Origin: Aquificota bacterium
GTDB lineage: Bacteria; Aquificota; Aquificia; Aquificales; Aquificaceae
DNA length: 64,000 nt
Assembly (NCBI GenBank): GCA_030549905.1
Contig: JAUQQK010000006.1
Span: forward strand, 39,342 to 103,341
Direction of reading: 5' to 3'
Shown: positions 56,310 to 63,972 of the stretch, piece by piece
Numbering within the stretch: position 1 is the first letter of the stretch
Layout of the letters: each line of letters opens with the position of its first letter
Notes under the pieces: generated by a model
What the model was told of the DNA's origin: nothing
Seen by the model: the letters and a program-made list of their open reading frames with translations, nothing else
Database searches by the model: none
Made by a program: the position numbers and the translations under genes

Positions 56310-57227
56310 AGCCCCCAGGTTAGGATAAATCAACTCCTCCACCTTATCATCGTAAGCCTTCCCTATAAGTTCATTGGCTCCTTCAAAACCCTCCGCATGC
56401 ACCACTATGCCGTCTTTGATAACCAGACCTGCTCCACCCCTCAATAGCCTCACATAAACTCCTTCCCTAATCTTTATGAACTTATGCCTCCTGCCCGTAT
56501 CTTCCATAAGCGTGTCTTCTGAAGTCATCTCCAGCCTCAGTTTTTCCGCATATTCAAGGGCAGGCTCTGGAGCCTCGTGGGAAACCTCAAGCTCAAAGTC
56601 CTTTGAAAACTCTTCCAGTAGCATACTGGCTACCTCTTCAAAACTAAGATTCTTGCCAAGCTCCCTCTTTAACCAGGAGAGGTTTTCCTGCAGGCTTTCC
56701 CTGAGCAGATGTCTTAAGCCCTCCGGAGCTGCAAAGAGCTCAGCCATAAGCTCTGGACTGAAATCCACAAGCACATTACCCACGAAGACAAAGTATTTAC
56801 CAATATCCCCCGCACCCTGACCGCTTATCTTCCTTTGACTTTTTTTGACCACAAGGTCATTGATGGGTCTATACACCACCTCCACGCCAAGCCTTCCGTA
56901 AGCCCTTATAACAGGCTCTGAAAGTTTCCTGTAAGCATCCTCCACCTTGAAGGGCACCAGTCTTTTTGGAAGTATAAACTGATAAAAAACCTGACCCGGA
57001 GCGAGCAAAACCGCACCGCCCCCTATTTGCCTCCTTATAATTCCTATACCCAAGCTTTTGCATTTTTGCACATCAATGAGCTGTGGTGCGTAGTCAAAAT
57101 AACCAAGGCTCAGGTAGGTATCCTCAGGCTCACACAGCACAAGCCCCTCATAGCCAAGCTCTGCCATCGCATGAAAAAGCGTGGTGGAAAGCATGCGTGG
57201 AAGTCTTCCAAGTATGTAAGCTCGCAT
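56307..57227 (-). CDS. Lipoate-protein ligase-like protein (sLpl type)
   Basis: A BPL/LplA-fold protein of 306 residues, starting at MRAYILGRLPRML. The RRQIGGGAVLLAPGQVFYQF motif near residue 70 and KISGQGAGDIG with the catalytic Lys near residue 135 match lipoate ligases; a C-terminal accessory-type domain follows (residues 200-306). In sulfur oxidisers such sLpl(AB) proteins load octanoate or lipoate on LbpA. It is separate from the sHdr island here. Confidence 0.82.
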   Translation of the reverse strand: MRAYILGRLPRMLSTTLFHAMAELGYEGLVLCEPEDTYLSLGYFDYAPQLIDVQKCKSLGIGIIRRQIGGGAVLLAPGQVFYQFILPKRLVPFKVEDAYRKLSEPVIRAYGRLGVEVVYRPINDLVVKKSQRKISGQGAGDIGKYFVFVGNVLVDFSPELMAELFAAPEGLRHLLRESLQENLSWLKRELGKNLSFEEVASMLLEEFSKDFELEVSHEAPEPALEYAEKLRLEMTSEDTLMEDTGRRHKFIKIREGVYVRLLRGGAGLVIKDGIVVHAEGFEGANELIGKAYDDKVEELIYPNLGA

Positions 57228-57229
57228 GA

Positions 57230-57239
57230 TAAGATAATA
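57230..57239. promoter_or_regulatory. Overlapping divergent -10 elements (lipoate ligase / argB)
   Basis: TAAGATAATA gives TAAGAT rightward (57230-57235), 8 nt before argB, and TATTAT leftward (57239-57234), 6 nt before the ligase ATG. No ribosome sites. Confidence 0.5.
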
Positions 57240-57243
57240 AGCC

Positions 57244-58137
57244 ATGAAGGAGCTTATTGAAAAGGCAAAGGTGCTTCAGTCAGCCCTTCCCTATATAAGG
57301 GAGTTTTATGGGAAAACCTTTGTTATCAAATACGGTGGATCCGCCATGACGCAGGAATTCCTCAGAGAGTCCTTTGCCAAAGATGTGGTGCTTTTGAGGT
57401 ATGTTGGCATCAGGACAGTGGTGGTGCATGGCGGAGGACCTCAGATAAGCCAGACCCTTGAAAAGCTTGGTATAAAGCCGGTCTTTGTGGGTGGTATGAG
57501 GAAGACGGACGAGGAAACCATGCATGTGGTGGAGATGGTGCTTTCTGGCGACATAAACAAGGACATAGTAGCTCTTATAAACACTCACAGCGGACAGAAC
57601 ATATATGCGGTGGGGCTTTCTGGAAGGGACGGACAGCTTATAAGGGCAAAGAAGATAGACAAGGAAGCTTATTTCAGAGAACTTGGGCTTGAAGTGCCAG
57701 AAGAGGACATAGGATATGTGGGTGATGTGGTGGATGTGAACACAGACCTGCTCAATACCTTGCTTGATAAGGGCTACATACCGGTGATTGCTCCCGTCGG
57801 GGTGGGGGAGCGTGGAGAAGCCTACAACATAAATGCGGATATAGCCGCCTCAGAGATAGCAAAAGCCTTAAGGGCTGAAAAGCTCATATTTTTGACGGAT
57901 ACAGAAGGCATAAAGGACAGGGAAGGAAGGCTCCTGTCAAGCCTTTCCAAATCTGAAGCCCTAAGGCTGACCCTTGAGGGCGTTATAAAGGGGGGTATGC
58001 TTCCAAAGGTCAAAAGCGCCATAAGGGCTCTTGAAGGAGGTGTAAAAAAGGTGCATATAATAGACGGCAGAGTTCCCCACTCTATACTTCTTGAAGTTTT
58101 CACAGAAGAGGGCATAGGGACAGAAATATTGCTATAA
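57244..58137 (+). CDS. argB: N-acetylglutamate kinase
   Basis: Second step of arginine synthesis. 297 residues: FVIKYGGSAM at the start, VHGGGPQI for nucleotide binding, and GGMLPKVKSAIRAL near the end. The N-terminal helix (MKELIEKAKVLQSALPYIREF) is the extension found in arginine-inhibited hexameric forms, so feedback inhibition is likely. No ribosome site, and the -10 is only 8 nt upstream. Confidence 0.95.
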   Translation: MKELIEKAKVLQSALPYIREFYGKTFVIKYGGSAMTQEFLRESFAKDVVLLRYVGIRTVVVHGGGPQISQTLEKLGIKPVFVGGMRKTDEETMHVVEMVLSGDINKDIVALINTHSGQNIYAVGLSGRDGQLIRAKKIDKEAYFRELGLEVPEEDIGYVGDVVDVNTDLLNTLLDKGYIPVIAPVGVGERGEAYNINADIAASEIAKALRAEKLIFLTDTEGIKDREGRLLSSLSKSEALRLTLEGVIKGGMLPKVKSAIRALEGGVKKVHIIDGRVPHSILLEVFTEEGIGTEILL

Positions 58138-58244
58138 GCATATTAGAACATTTGCATTTTTTATAAAGCTATAAGAAAGTCTAATTGAAAAGGCTTGAGC
58201 CATAATGTTATGCTCTATATCAATAATTCAGGGAGGTGATAAGC
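58138..58244 (+). promoter_or_regulatory. AT-rich promoter region of the exported SCP2-like gene
   Basis: A 107-bp gap. TTGAAA and TATAT-like hexamers are present but with poor spacing. An inverted repeat CATAA-TG-TTATG lies about 45 bp before the ATG and could be an operator. Confidence 0.35.
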
Positions 58245-58730
58245 ATGAAGAAGCTGGCTCTTACTTTGTTTATAACAGGCGGAGTTGCCTTCTCCGCACC
58301 CGTTTTTATGGGTGGTGAGTATGCAAAAGCCCTGTGCGACGCCTGGAATAAAACCCCTCAGCTTAGCGAACAGCTTGGAAAAAGCGAAAGCTGGACCGCA
58401 GTGCCAGAGAGGAAGCTATTCCTATACAGGGAAGACTGCGGTGACGCAAAACAGATACAGCTAACCATAAAAAACGAGGGTGGTAAGGCTCTGTGTGTGT
58501 ACGGTGGTCCTGCAAAGGACAAAAGGGGTAAGGATGACTTTTTGATGTATGCGGAGACGAAAAGGTGGCTTGAGATGGGCAAAAAGGAGTATGGTCCCAT
58601 GAAGGCTATGATGCTTGGAAGGCTAAAGTTTGAAGGACCCAGGGGCGTTGCCATGAAAAACATGGGACCCTTTGAAGCCTTCCTTGACATAATAGATAAC
58701 CCACCCCATGATGCCAGCAAATGTCCTTAA
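58245..58730 (+). CDS. Exported SCP2-like protein
   Basis: A 161-residue protein from the ATG after GGGAGGTG. The signal peptide MKKLALTLFITGGVAFSAP is clear, so the product is periplasmic. The body resembles SCP2 sterol-carrier-like domains (QIQLTIKNEGGKALCVYGG; LGRLKFEGPRGVAMKNMGPF). Four Cys occur, one pair probably forming a disulfide. Lipid binding is inferred; the role is unknown. Confidence 0.75.
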   Translation: MKKLALTLFITGGVAFSAPVFMGGEYAKALCDAWNKTPQLSEQLGKSESWTAVPERKLFLYREDCGDAKQIQLTIKNEGGKALCVYGGPAKDKRGKDDFLMYAETKRWLEMGKKEYGPMKAMMLGRLKFEGPRGVAMKNMGPFEAFLDIIDNPPHDASKCP

Positions 58731-58765
58731 AAGAGCGGGAGTGAGGGTTTAGGGGAAGGGAGGGG

Positions 58766-59491
58766 CTAAAGAAATACCTTCTCTAAGGTAAGTCCGTGAG
58801 CTTTTGCTGTAAAGGGGCAGCTCTTCTTTCCTTGAAGAAATTCCTTTATATCTTCTTCCTTGAGCCTGCCTAAGCCCACATACACAAGACAGCCCACCAT
58901 ACGCCTTACCATGTACCTTAAAAAATTTCTTGCCCTCACACTGAAAAGTATAAGGTCTCCTTCTTTTCTAATGGAGACCTCCTCAATCTTTATTACCGTA
59001 ATCCTCTCCTCTTCCAGTTTGGCAAAGCCAGAAAAGTCATGCTCGCCTGAAAAGAGCCTGCAAGCACTTTCCATGGCTGGAAAGTCAAGCCTGTAGGGAA
59101 TTCTCCAGCAGAAAGGCTCAAGGAAGGGGTCCCTTGCATGGGTGTTAAGGATGCGGTATGTGTAAAGCTTTCCCTTCACCGAATACCTGGCGTTAAAACC
59201 CTCCTGTATCCAGACCCTTTTTATACCCATATCTTTGGGCAGCAGGGAGTTCAGAGCCTTAAGAAGCACGTCAGGCTGAAAGTCTTTATAACCTTTGAAG
59301 TTTGCCACATATTCTTTTGCATGCACTCCCGCATCTGTCCTGCAACAGCCCGTTATCTTAACCTCATGCCCGAAGAGCTTTTCTAAGGATTCTTTTAATA
59401 CCCCCTGCACGGTCCTCAAGCCCGGTTGAATTTGCCAGCCATGAAAGTCCGTGCCTACGAAGGAAAGAAAAAGCACATAGTTAGGCATCAT
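58766..59491 (-). CDS. truA: tRNA pseudouridine(38-40) synthase TruA
   Basis: A 241-residue enzyme that isomerises uridines at tRNA positions 38-40. [18 protein letters not shown] at the start, the catalytic Asp in [10 protein letters not shown] near residue 56, and [11 protein letters not shown] in the C-terminal half. It overlaps ybeY by 4 nt, so phoH-ybeY-truA form one operon for RNA maturation. Confidence 0.95.
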   Translation of the reverse strand: MMPNYVLFLSFVGTDFHGWQIQPGLRTVQGVLKESLEKLFGHEVKITGCCRTDAGVHAKEYVANFKGYKDFQPDVLLKALNSLLPKDMGIKRVWIQEGFNARYSVKGKLYTYRILNTHARDPFLEPFCWRIPYRLDFPAMESACRLFSGEHDFSGFAKLEEERITVIKIEEVSIRKEGDLILFSVRARNFLRYMVRRMVGCLVYVGLGRLKEEDIKEFLQGKKSCPFTAKAHGLTLEKVFL

Positions 59492-59940
59492 AAATATCTT
59501 AAAACTTTGAGAAGGCTATCCTCCTTCTCTTTGAACCTTTTCTCTTCCTCCTCTCCCAGCTCATGGTCGTAGCCTAAAAGATGCACAAAGCCATGCAATA
59601 AAAGCCTTTCTACTTCCTCCTCAAAGGTATGCCCCAGCTCCTCCGCCTGCCTTTTTGCCGTATCTACAGAGATTACTATCTCACCCAGTATGTAGGTATT
59701 TCCTACAGACTCTCTGATGGGGAAGGAAAGCACATCGGTAGCCTTATCCTTGTTCCTGTATGCTTTATTTAGCTCTCTTATGGTTTCGTCGCCGGTCAGA
59801 TACAGGCTTAGCTCCGTATCCTTAAAGCCTTCAGCCTCAAGAAGTCTAAGAAGAAGATTTTTCAGCCTTCTTACGCTTAGCTTTGATTTCTCCCTTCTTA
59901 TCAGTATCCTGTTCCTGACTTGCCCTTTCATACTCTTCAT
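59488..59940 (-). CDS. ybeY: Endoribonuclease YbeY
   Basis: rRNA maturation and quality-control nuclease of 150 residues. The zinc site [12 protein letters not shown] (Hx3Hx5H) lies near residue 115 and DVLSFPI near residue 70. Its start lies 95 nt inside the phoH-like gene; the family's first conserved strand (NRILIRREK) is in this overlap, so the long overlap seems real. Confidence 0.94.
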   Translation of the reverse strand: MKSMKGQVRNRILIRREKSKLSVRRLKNLLLRLLEAEGFKDTELSLYLTGDETIRELNKAYRNKDKATDVLSFPIRESVGNTYILGEIVISVDTAKRQAEELGHTFEEEVERLLLHGFVHLLGYDHELGEEEEKRFKEKEDSLLKVLRYL

Positions 59941-60892
59941 AGGCTTTTATTATCCTTGCCACAATGGGGTGTCTGACCACATCCTCCTCCTTGAACCATA
60001 CAAAGCTTATACCTTCTATACCCTGCAGGACCCTTATGGCTTCCACAAGACCCGACTGCTCCCTCTTTGGCAGGTCTATCTGCGTTATGTCGCCCGTTAT
60101 AACCACCTTTGAACCAAAGCCTATACGAGTTAAAAACATCTTCATCTGCTCTTTCGTAGAGTTTTGAGCCTCGTCAAGGATTATAAAGGAGTCGTTTAAT
60201 GTTCTACCCCTCATGAAGGCAAGGGGTGCAATCTCTATTATGTTCCTCTCAAGCATATAAACTGCCTTGTCGTAATCCACCATGTCGTAAAGAGCATCGT
60301 AGAGGGGTCTCAGGTATGGGTCCACCTTCTCCGCTATGCCACCCGGCAGGAAGCCCAGCTTTTCCCCTGCCTCCACCGCAGGTCTTGTAAGAATTATCTT
60401 ATTTACCCTGTTTGTCTTGAGGTATGAGAGTGCCATTGCCATGGCAAGGTATGTTTTGCCAGTTCCCGCAGGACCTATGCCAAAGGTTATATCGCTGTTC
60501 CTTATGGCATCTACGTATATAGCCTGTGTGTGTGTTTTTGGCACTATTGCCTTTTTCCTGTGGGTTATTAATATTACCTCTTCCTTTCCCTCTTCTTTAA
60601 AGCCTGTCTGGGTTTTTGACTGAAGAAAGTTCTTAGCCCTCTCTCTCACCTCCTGAGCGGTAAGGGTTGTATGCCTTAACTCTCTTATGGTCTCCCTCAA
60701 AAACTCTGTCAGAAGCCTTACCTTATCCTCTTCGCCCCTTATGAGAATTTCCGTTCCACGGGCGGATATTTTCACATCAAAGAGCTGGGAAAAGTATTTG
60801 AGGTTCTCGTCGCCCCTTCCCACGATGGCATAAAACTTTTCATCAAAACTTCCTAAATCCAGCCTTTCTTCAAGCCTTTCTGTCATTTTCAT
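59846..60892 (-). CDS. PhoH-like ATPase
   Basis: A 348-residue P-loop protein: an N-terminal KH-like domain ([21 protein letters not shown]), Walker [13 protein letters not shown] near residue 140, [11 protein letters not shown] as Walker B, and [12 protein letters not shown] Lys-rich tail ends in [10 protein letters not shown]. It almost always pairs with ybeY, hinting at a role in RNA metabolism. Confidence 0.93.
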   Translation of the reverse strand: MKMTERLEERLDLGSFDEKFYAIVGRGDENLKYFSQLFDVKISARGTEILIRGEEDKVRLLTEFLRETIRELRHTTLTAQEVRERAKNFLQSKTQTGFKEEGKEEVILITHRKKAIVPKTHTQAIYVDAIRNSDITFGIGPAGTGKTYLAMAMALSYLKTNRVNKIILTRPAVEAGEKLGFLPGGIAEKVDPYLRPLYDALYDMVDYDKAVYMLERNIIEIAPLAFMRGRTLNDSFIILDEAQNSTKEQMKMFLTRIGFGSKVVITGDITQIDLPKREQSGLVEAIRVLQGIEGISFVWFKEEDVVRHPIVARIIKAYEEYERASQEQDTDKKGEIKAKRKKAEKSSS

Positions 60893-60954
60893 AAATTTAA
60901 CTGCTCACTTTAAATATAGCCCGCTGGATTACTATTTGCAAGGGGGAGTTGCTC

Positions 60955-60982
60955 TTGACAGCCTTTTGAAACTGCATATTAT
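60955..60982 (+). promoter_or_regulatory. Strong promoter for the htpX leader RNA
   Basis: TTGACA (60955-60960), 16 bp, TATTAT (60977-60982). The expected start, about 60989, coincides with the first base of the structured GC-rich RNA. Confidence 0.75.
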
Positions 60983-60988
60983 TAAACA

Positions 60989-61087
60989 GGCACGGGTAAA
61001 ACCGCCCGCTGGGGTCGCCCGTGCTAAGAAAGGCGGTATAGAAATACCCCAGCCCGGGCAAGAGAAAGCCCGGCATCGGAGAAAAGC
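60989..61087 (+). ncRNA. Structured GC-rich leader RNA upstream of htpX
   Basis: About 99 nt, far richer in GC than neighbouring intergenic DNA. Perfect complementary arms are GCACGGG (60990-60996) with CCCGTGC (61018-61024); ACCGCC (61001-61006) with GGCGGT (61032-61037); GCTGGGGT (61008-61015) with ACCCCAGC (61046-61053); and a local hairpin CCGGGC/GCCCGG (61054-61073). The first three are mutually interleaved (order a-b-c-a'-b'-c'), so they form a complex pseudoknot or alternate between states. The htpX ribosome site GGAG follows the last hairpin. I match no known riboswitch or ribozyme class; a thermosensor, riboswitch or separate small RNA are all possible. Confidence 0.65.
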
Positions 61088-61957
61088 ATGGGTTATGCCA
61101 TAAGGAGCGTTATATTGCTGGGTCTTCTTACAGGACTCTTTCTCTTTGTGGGAAATCTCATAGGTGGTAAAACGGGTATGACCATAGCCCTTATCTTGGC
61201 TGGTATTATGAACTTTATAGCCTACTGGTTCTCTGACAGGATAGTGCTTGCCATGTATGGTGCAAGGGAAATACCCTATGAAGAGGCTCCATGGCTCCAC
61301 AGAATAGTGGAGGAGCTGGCTCAAAGGGCGGGCATTCCAAAGCCAAGGATATATCTTGTGCCTATGGAACAGCCAAATGCCTTTGCCACCGGTAGGGGTC
61401 CCTCTAATGGTGCGGTAGCAGTAACCGCCGGCATATTACATCTACTTAACGAGCGTGAGCTAAGAGGAGTGCTTGCTCATGAGATAGGGCATATAAAGAA
61501 CAGAGATGTTTTGGTGGCTACCATGGCTGCCACCATAGCAGGCGCCATATCTTACCTTGTGAATATGCTCCAGTGGTCCCTTCTTCTGGGACACTCAAGG
61601 GATGAGGAGAATAACAATCCCCTTTCCCTCATTGCCAGCATAGCTATGATAATCATAACGCCCATAATAGCCACCATAATACAGATGGCCATATCCCGCT
61701 CAAGGGAGTATATGGCGGACGAGACTGGTGCCATAATCTCCGGAGACCCATTGGCTCTGGCAAGTGCCTTGGAAAAGATACATAACTATGTTTATCAGAT
61801 ACCGGCTGAAGTCAATCAAGGCACCGCTCACCTTTTCATAGAAAACCCCCTGTCCGGTCAGGGCATATGGGAGCTTTTCTCCACCCACCCGTCTACCGAA
61901 AAGAGGATAGAAAGGCTCAAAGAACTGGCAAGAAAGATGGGTGTTTATGCCTACTGA
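61088..61957 (+). CDS. htpX: Membrane zinc metalloprotease HtpX
   Basis: M48-family protease of 289 residues. Two N-terminal transmembrane helices, the zinc motif LAHEIGHIKNRD near residue 140, two more helices, and the third ligand in REYMADETGA. It degrades damaged membrane proteins, often under heat stress. GGAG lies 6 nt before the ATG, just after a structured leader RNA that may control it. Confidence 0.95.
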   Translation: MGYAIRSVILLGLLTGLFLFVGNLIGGKTGMTIALILAGIMNFIAYWFSDRIVLAMYGAREIPYEEAPWLHRIVEELAQRAGIPKPRIYLVPMEQPNAFATGRGPSNGAVAVTAGILHLLNERELRGVLAHEIGHIKNRDVLVATMAATIAGAISYLVNMLQWSLLLGHSRDEENNNPLSLIASIAMIIITPIIATIIQMAISRSREYMADETGAIISGDPLALASALEKIHNYVYQIPAEVNQGTAHLFIENPLSGQGIWELFSTHPSTEKRIERLKELARKMGVYAY

Positions 61958-62346
61958 CGGTCAAGCACATGCCCTTCTGGCACCACGCAGAGGAATTCCC
62001 CCTCTGCGGTCTTTTCATCTCCCCTCTTTACCTCCACATGAACCCACCTCTTTTTGCCCTCAGACCTTACAAGCCTTCCCTCCGCCATAAGCTCATCGCC
62101 CACCACCACGGGCTTTAAAAACCTGATGTTTGCCTGAGCCAGAACCACCGTAGGCTCATTGACCGTGGCCATGGCACAGAAGTCCGCAAGAGAGAAGATA
62201 AAGCCACCATGCACAAGCCCCCTCTCATCGGCAGCCATACGCTGGTCCGTTTTCAACCTCAGCCTTGCGTAGCCTTCAGAAAGCTCCAAAACCTCACCGC
62301 TCAGGCTTGTGTCAATCCTTAAGTGCGTTCTTAACTGCATGGACAA
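61951..62346 (-). CDS. Hotdog-fold thioesterase (PaaI-like)
   Basis: A 131-residue hotdog protein. GLVHGGFIFSLADFCAMATVN near residue 45 is the typical HGG-helix region, and QANIRFLKPVVVGDELMAEG follows. It probably hydrolyses an acyl-CoA; substrate unknown. It overlaps trpF by 35 nt and htpX tail to tail by 7 nt. Confidence 0.88.
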   Translation of the reverse strand: MSMQLRTHLRIDTSLSGEVLELSEGYARLRLKTDQRMAADERGLVHGGFIFSLADFCAMATVNEPTVVLAQANIRFLKPVVVGDELMAEGRLVRSEGKKRWVHVEVKRGDEKTAEGEFLCVVPEGHVLDRQ

Positions 62347-62926
62347 ACTCCTCCATCTTTTTATGGTTCTTTATGCCCGGCTTGATTTCTATACCAGAGG
62401 ATACATCAACGGCGTAAGGTCTTACTTCCCTTATGGCTTCTGAAACATTTTCGGAATTTAGCCCGCCGGCAAGAAATACACGAAAACCCCGCCTTGTAAG
62501 CCCTTTTGCCAGTTCCCAGTCCGCCCTCTGCCCAGTGCCGCCGTATGCGTAAGAGCAGGCATCTAAAAGCACTCCGTGGGCTAACTTCCACTCCTCCTCA
62601 ACCTCCAGCCCCGGGCATGTTCTGAAGGCTTTTATGACCCTTTCAATGCCTACCATCTTTGCAAACTCAAAACTTTCCTCACCATGAAGCTGTAGGAGGT
62701 CAAAGCCAATCTCAAGGGCTTTTTCCACCTGCTCCTCTGCCGGATTTACCATAACCGCCACCTTATAAACACTCCTTGCATAGGGCAGAAGCTCTTTCAG
62801 CTCCTCAAAGGACACATAACGGGGGCTTTTCTCGTATAGAACAAAACCCATATAATCCACCGAAAGCTCAAGGGCTTTTTCTATGTCCTCCCTTCTTTTA
62901 AGCCCGCAGAACTTGATTTTTACCAT
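62312..62926 (-). CDS. trpF: Phosphoribosylanthranilate isomerase
   Basis: Tryptophan synthesis enzyme, a 204-residue TIM barrel. KFCGLKRREDIEKALE holds the catalytic Cys, LLQLHGEES follows, and the phosphate loops FLAGGLNSENV and DVSSGIE are present. Single gene, away from other trp genes. The shared divergent -10 lies 7 nt from its ATG. Confidence 0.95.
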   Translation of the reverse strand: MVKIKFCGLKRREDIEKALELSVDYMGFVLYEKSPRYVSFEELKELLPYARSVYKVAVMVNPAEEQVEKALEIGFDLLQLHGEESFEFAKMVGIERVIKAFRTCPGLEVEEEWKLAHGVLLDACSYAYGGTGQRADWELAKGLTRRGFRVFLAGGLNSENVSEAIREVRPYAVDVSSGIEIKPGIKNHKKMEEFVHAVKNALKD

Positions 62927-62933
62927 TCTGAAA

Positions 62934-62941
62934 ATTATATT
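62934..62941. promoter_or_regulatory. Overlapping divergent -10 elements (trpF / exported DsrE-like)
   Basis: ATTATATT holds TATATT rightward (62936-62941), 8 nt before a GTG start, and TATAAT leftward (62939-62934), 7 nt before trpF. No ribosome sites with proper spacing. Confidence 0.6.
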
Positions 62942-62949
62942 CTACAGGA

Positions 62950-63441
62950 GTGGTTAGGGTTTTCCTCTTGATATGTGCTTATGTATTGCTTGCCTTTTCA
63001 CAGGAACATGCCAAATACATGCAAACACCTTATCAAAAACCCTTTAAAGTAGTATATGAGTTTTTCCTTGACCACCCTGAGAAGATAAGGCAAGCCCTTG
63101 GCTGGGTTTCAAATGTTATATTCGTGCTTACAAACCAACCTTATGGCTTTACGCCCGAGGATATTCATATCATAGTGGTTTCGCATGGTAGGGAGCTTCC
63201 AGTTTTTGCCAAAAAGAACCGGGAGCAGTATGCGGACATAGTGGAAAGGCTTGAAAGCCTTAGCCTTTATGGTGTTAAGTTTAAGGTATGCAAAATGGCA
63301 GCAGAGCAGATATACGGACTTTCTGAAAAGGACTTTTATCCCTTCGTGGAGCTTGTGCCTTCTGCCATAACGGAAATAGCCCACTGGCAACAGCAGGGAT
63401 ACAGCCTCATAATTCCTCAGGTTTTTGAGATAAAAAGGTAG
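62950..63441 (+). CDS. Exported DsrE-like protein (COG1416 type)
   Basis: A 163-residue protein with a hydrophobic signal-like N-terminus (VFLLICAYVLLAFS). The body resembles the COG1416 DsrE-like family: ALGWVSNVIFVLTNQPYGF, EDIHIIVVSHGRELPVF and VKFKVCKMAAEQIYG with the conserved Cys, ending in a GYSLIIPQV strand. A periplasmic sulfur-handling role would complement the cytoplasmic system, but this is inferred. The start is a GTG close to its -10. Confidence 0.8.
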   Translation: MVRVFLLICAYVLLAFSQEHAKYMQTPYQKPFKVVYEFFLDHPEKIRQALGWVSNVIFVLTNQPYGFTPEDIHIIVVSHGRELPVFAKKNREQYADIVERLESLSLYGVKFKVCKMAAEQIYGLSEKDFYPFVELVPSAITEIAHWQQQGYSLIIPQVFEIKR

Positions 63442-63454
63442 AGCTGTGCTGTGA

Positions 63455-63544
63455 TATAATATAAGGCGTAGTTATAGAGGAGGGGGCTTTATGCTCCCTT
63501 GTCATCTTGGAAATTGAATAGGTGAGAGGCTCCTGAAGGACGGG
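63455..63544 (+). other. Unassigned transcribed gap between convergent genes
   Basis: An extended -10 (TGATATAAT, hexamer 63455-63460) is followed by a possible stem AGGGGGC/GCTCCCT and a strong ribosome site ahead of an 8-codon ORF (MLPCHLGN). It could be a small RNA or a leader-peptide-like unit. No terminator is visible. Confidence 0.3.
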
Positions 63545-63739
63545 TCAGTAATCAAGGGGGTTGTCTGTCATTGCAGTCTTTTCTATGAGGGCTTTGAGCC
63601 TTTGAAGTTTTTGAGCTATAAGTTCTCCTATAGGAACGCCCTTTTTGATGCTCTCTATCCTTAGCTCTTCCCACAAATGATAAGGCAGGCTAATGGTGGT
63701 TCTTTTATATCTTTGCCCTTTCTTCCTCTTCTGGCTCAT
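63545..63739 (-). CDS. Ribbon-helix-helix DNA-binding protein
   Basis: A 64-residue protein from the preferred ATG (MSQKRKKG). YKRTTISLPYHLWEELRIESIKKGVPIGELIAQ is a textbook RHH domain: basic arm, one strand, two helices. The longer tracked start at 63772 would read through the promoter and one operator site. The TACAAT -10 lies 7 nt before the ATG. Likely an autorepressor through the adjacent 8-bp array. No toxin partner is visible. Confidence 0.85.
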   Translation of the reverse strand: MSQKRKKGQRYKRTTISLPYHLWEELRIESIKKGVPIGELIAQKLQRLKALIEKTAMTDNPLDY

Positions 63740-63757
63740 AGGTTTTATTGTAGCATC

Positions 63758-63813
63758 TTGATGATTAAACATACAGGCATCTTGATGATTTGATGCATTG
63801 ATGACTTGATGCT
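63758..63813. repeat. 8-bp-period TTGATG operator array
   Basis: TTGATG occurs at 63758, 63782, 63790, 63798 and 63806. The last four are exact 8-bp tandem steps, and the first is 24 bp (three steps) away, in the same phase. RHH repressors such as MetJ bind tandem 8-bp sites cooperatively, and this array lies just upstream of the RHH gene promoter. Confidence 0.75.
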
Positions 63814-63912
63814 ACAAGCTTCAAAGCCTTGAAAGACATGGATTTAAATTTGATAATAGCTCACTCAACCTTGCATTACCCCGGACTTTTGGCAAAGCAC
63901 CTTCATTTGAGA

Positions 63913-63952
63913 GGGGTACCCCCTTGACAAAATCCTTGTCATTGCTTATTAT
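63913..63952 (+). promoter_or_regulatory. Palindrome plus consensus promoter (candidate CRISPR leader)
   Basis: GGGGTACCCC (63913-63922) is a perfect palindrome abutting TTGACA (63924-63929), 17 bp, TATTAT (63947-63952). AT-rich DNA follows and leads into a repeat-like element at the window end. Confidence 0.65.
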
Positions 63953-63972
63953 TTTTTATATGGTGAGGTTGG

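Noticed and set aside
60989-61073. HDV-like or twister ribozyme upstream of htpX
   Set aside because: The helix order a-b-c-a'-b'-c' does not fit the nested double pseudoknot of HDV, and the conserved twister or hammerhead bases are not present.
63758-63813. TTGATG array as a CRISPR array
   Set aside because: The period is 8 bp with no spacers, which fits a repressor operator, not CRISPR.
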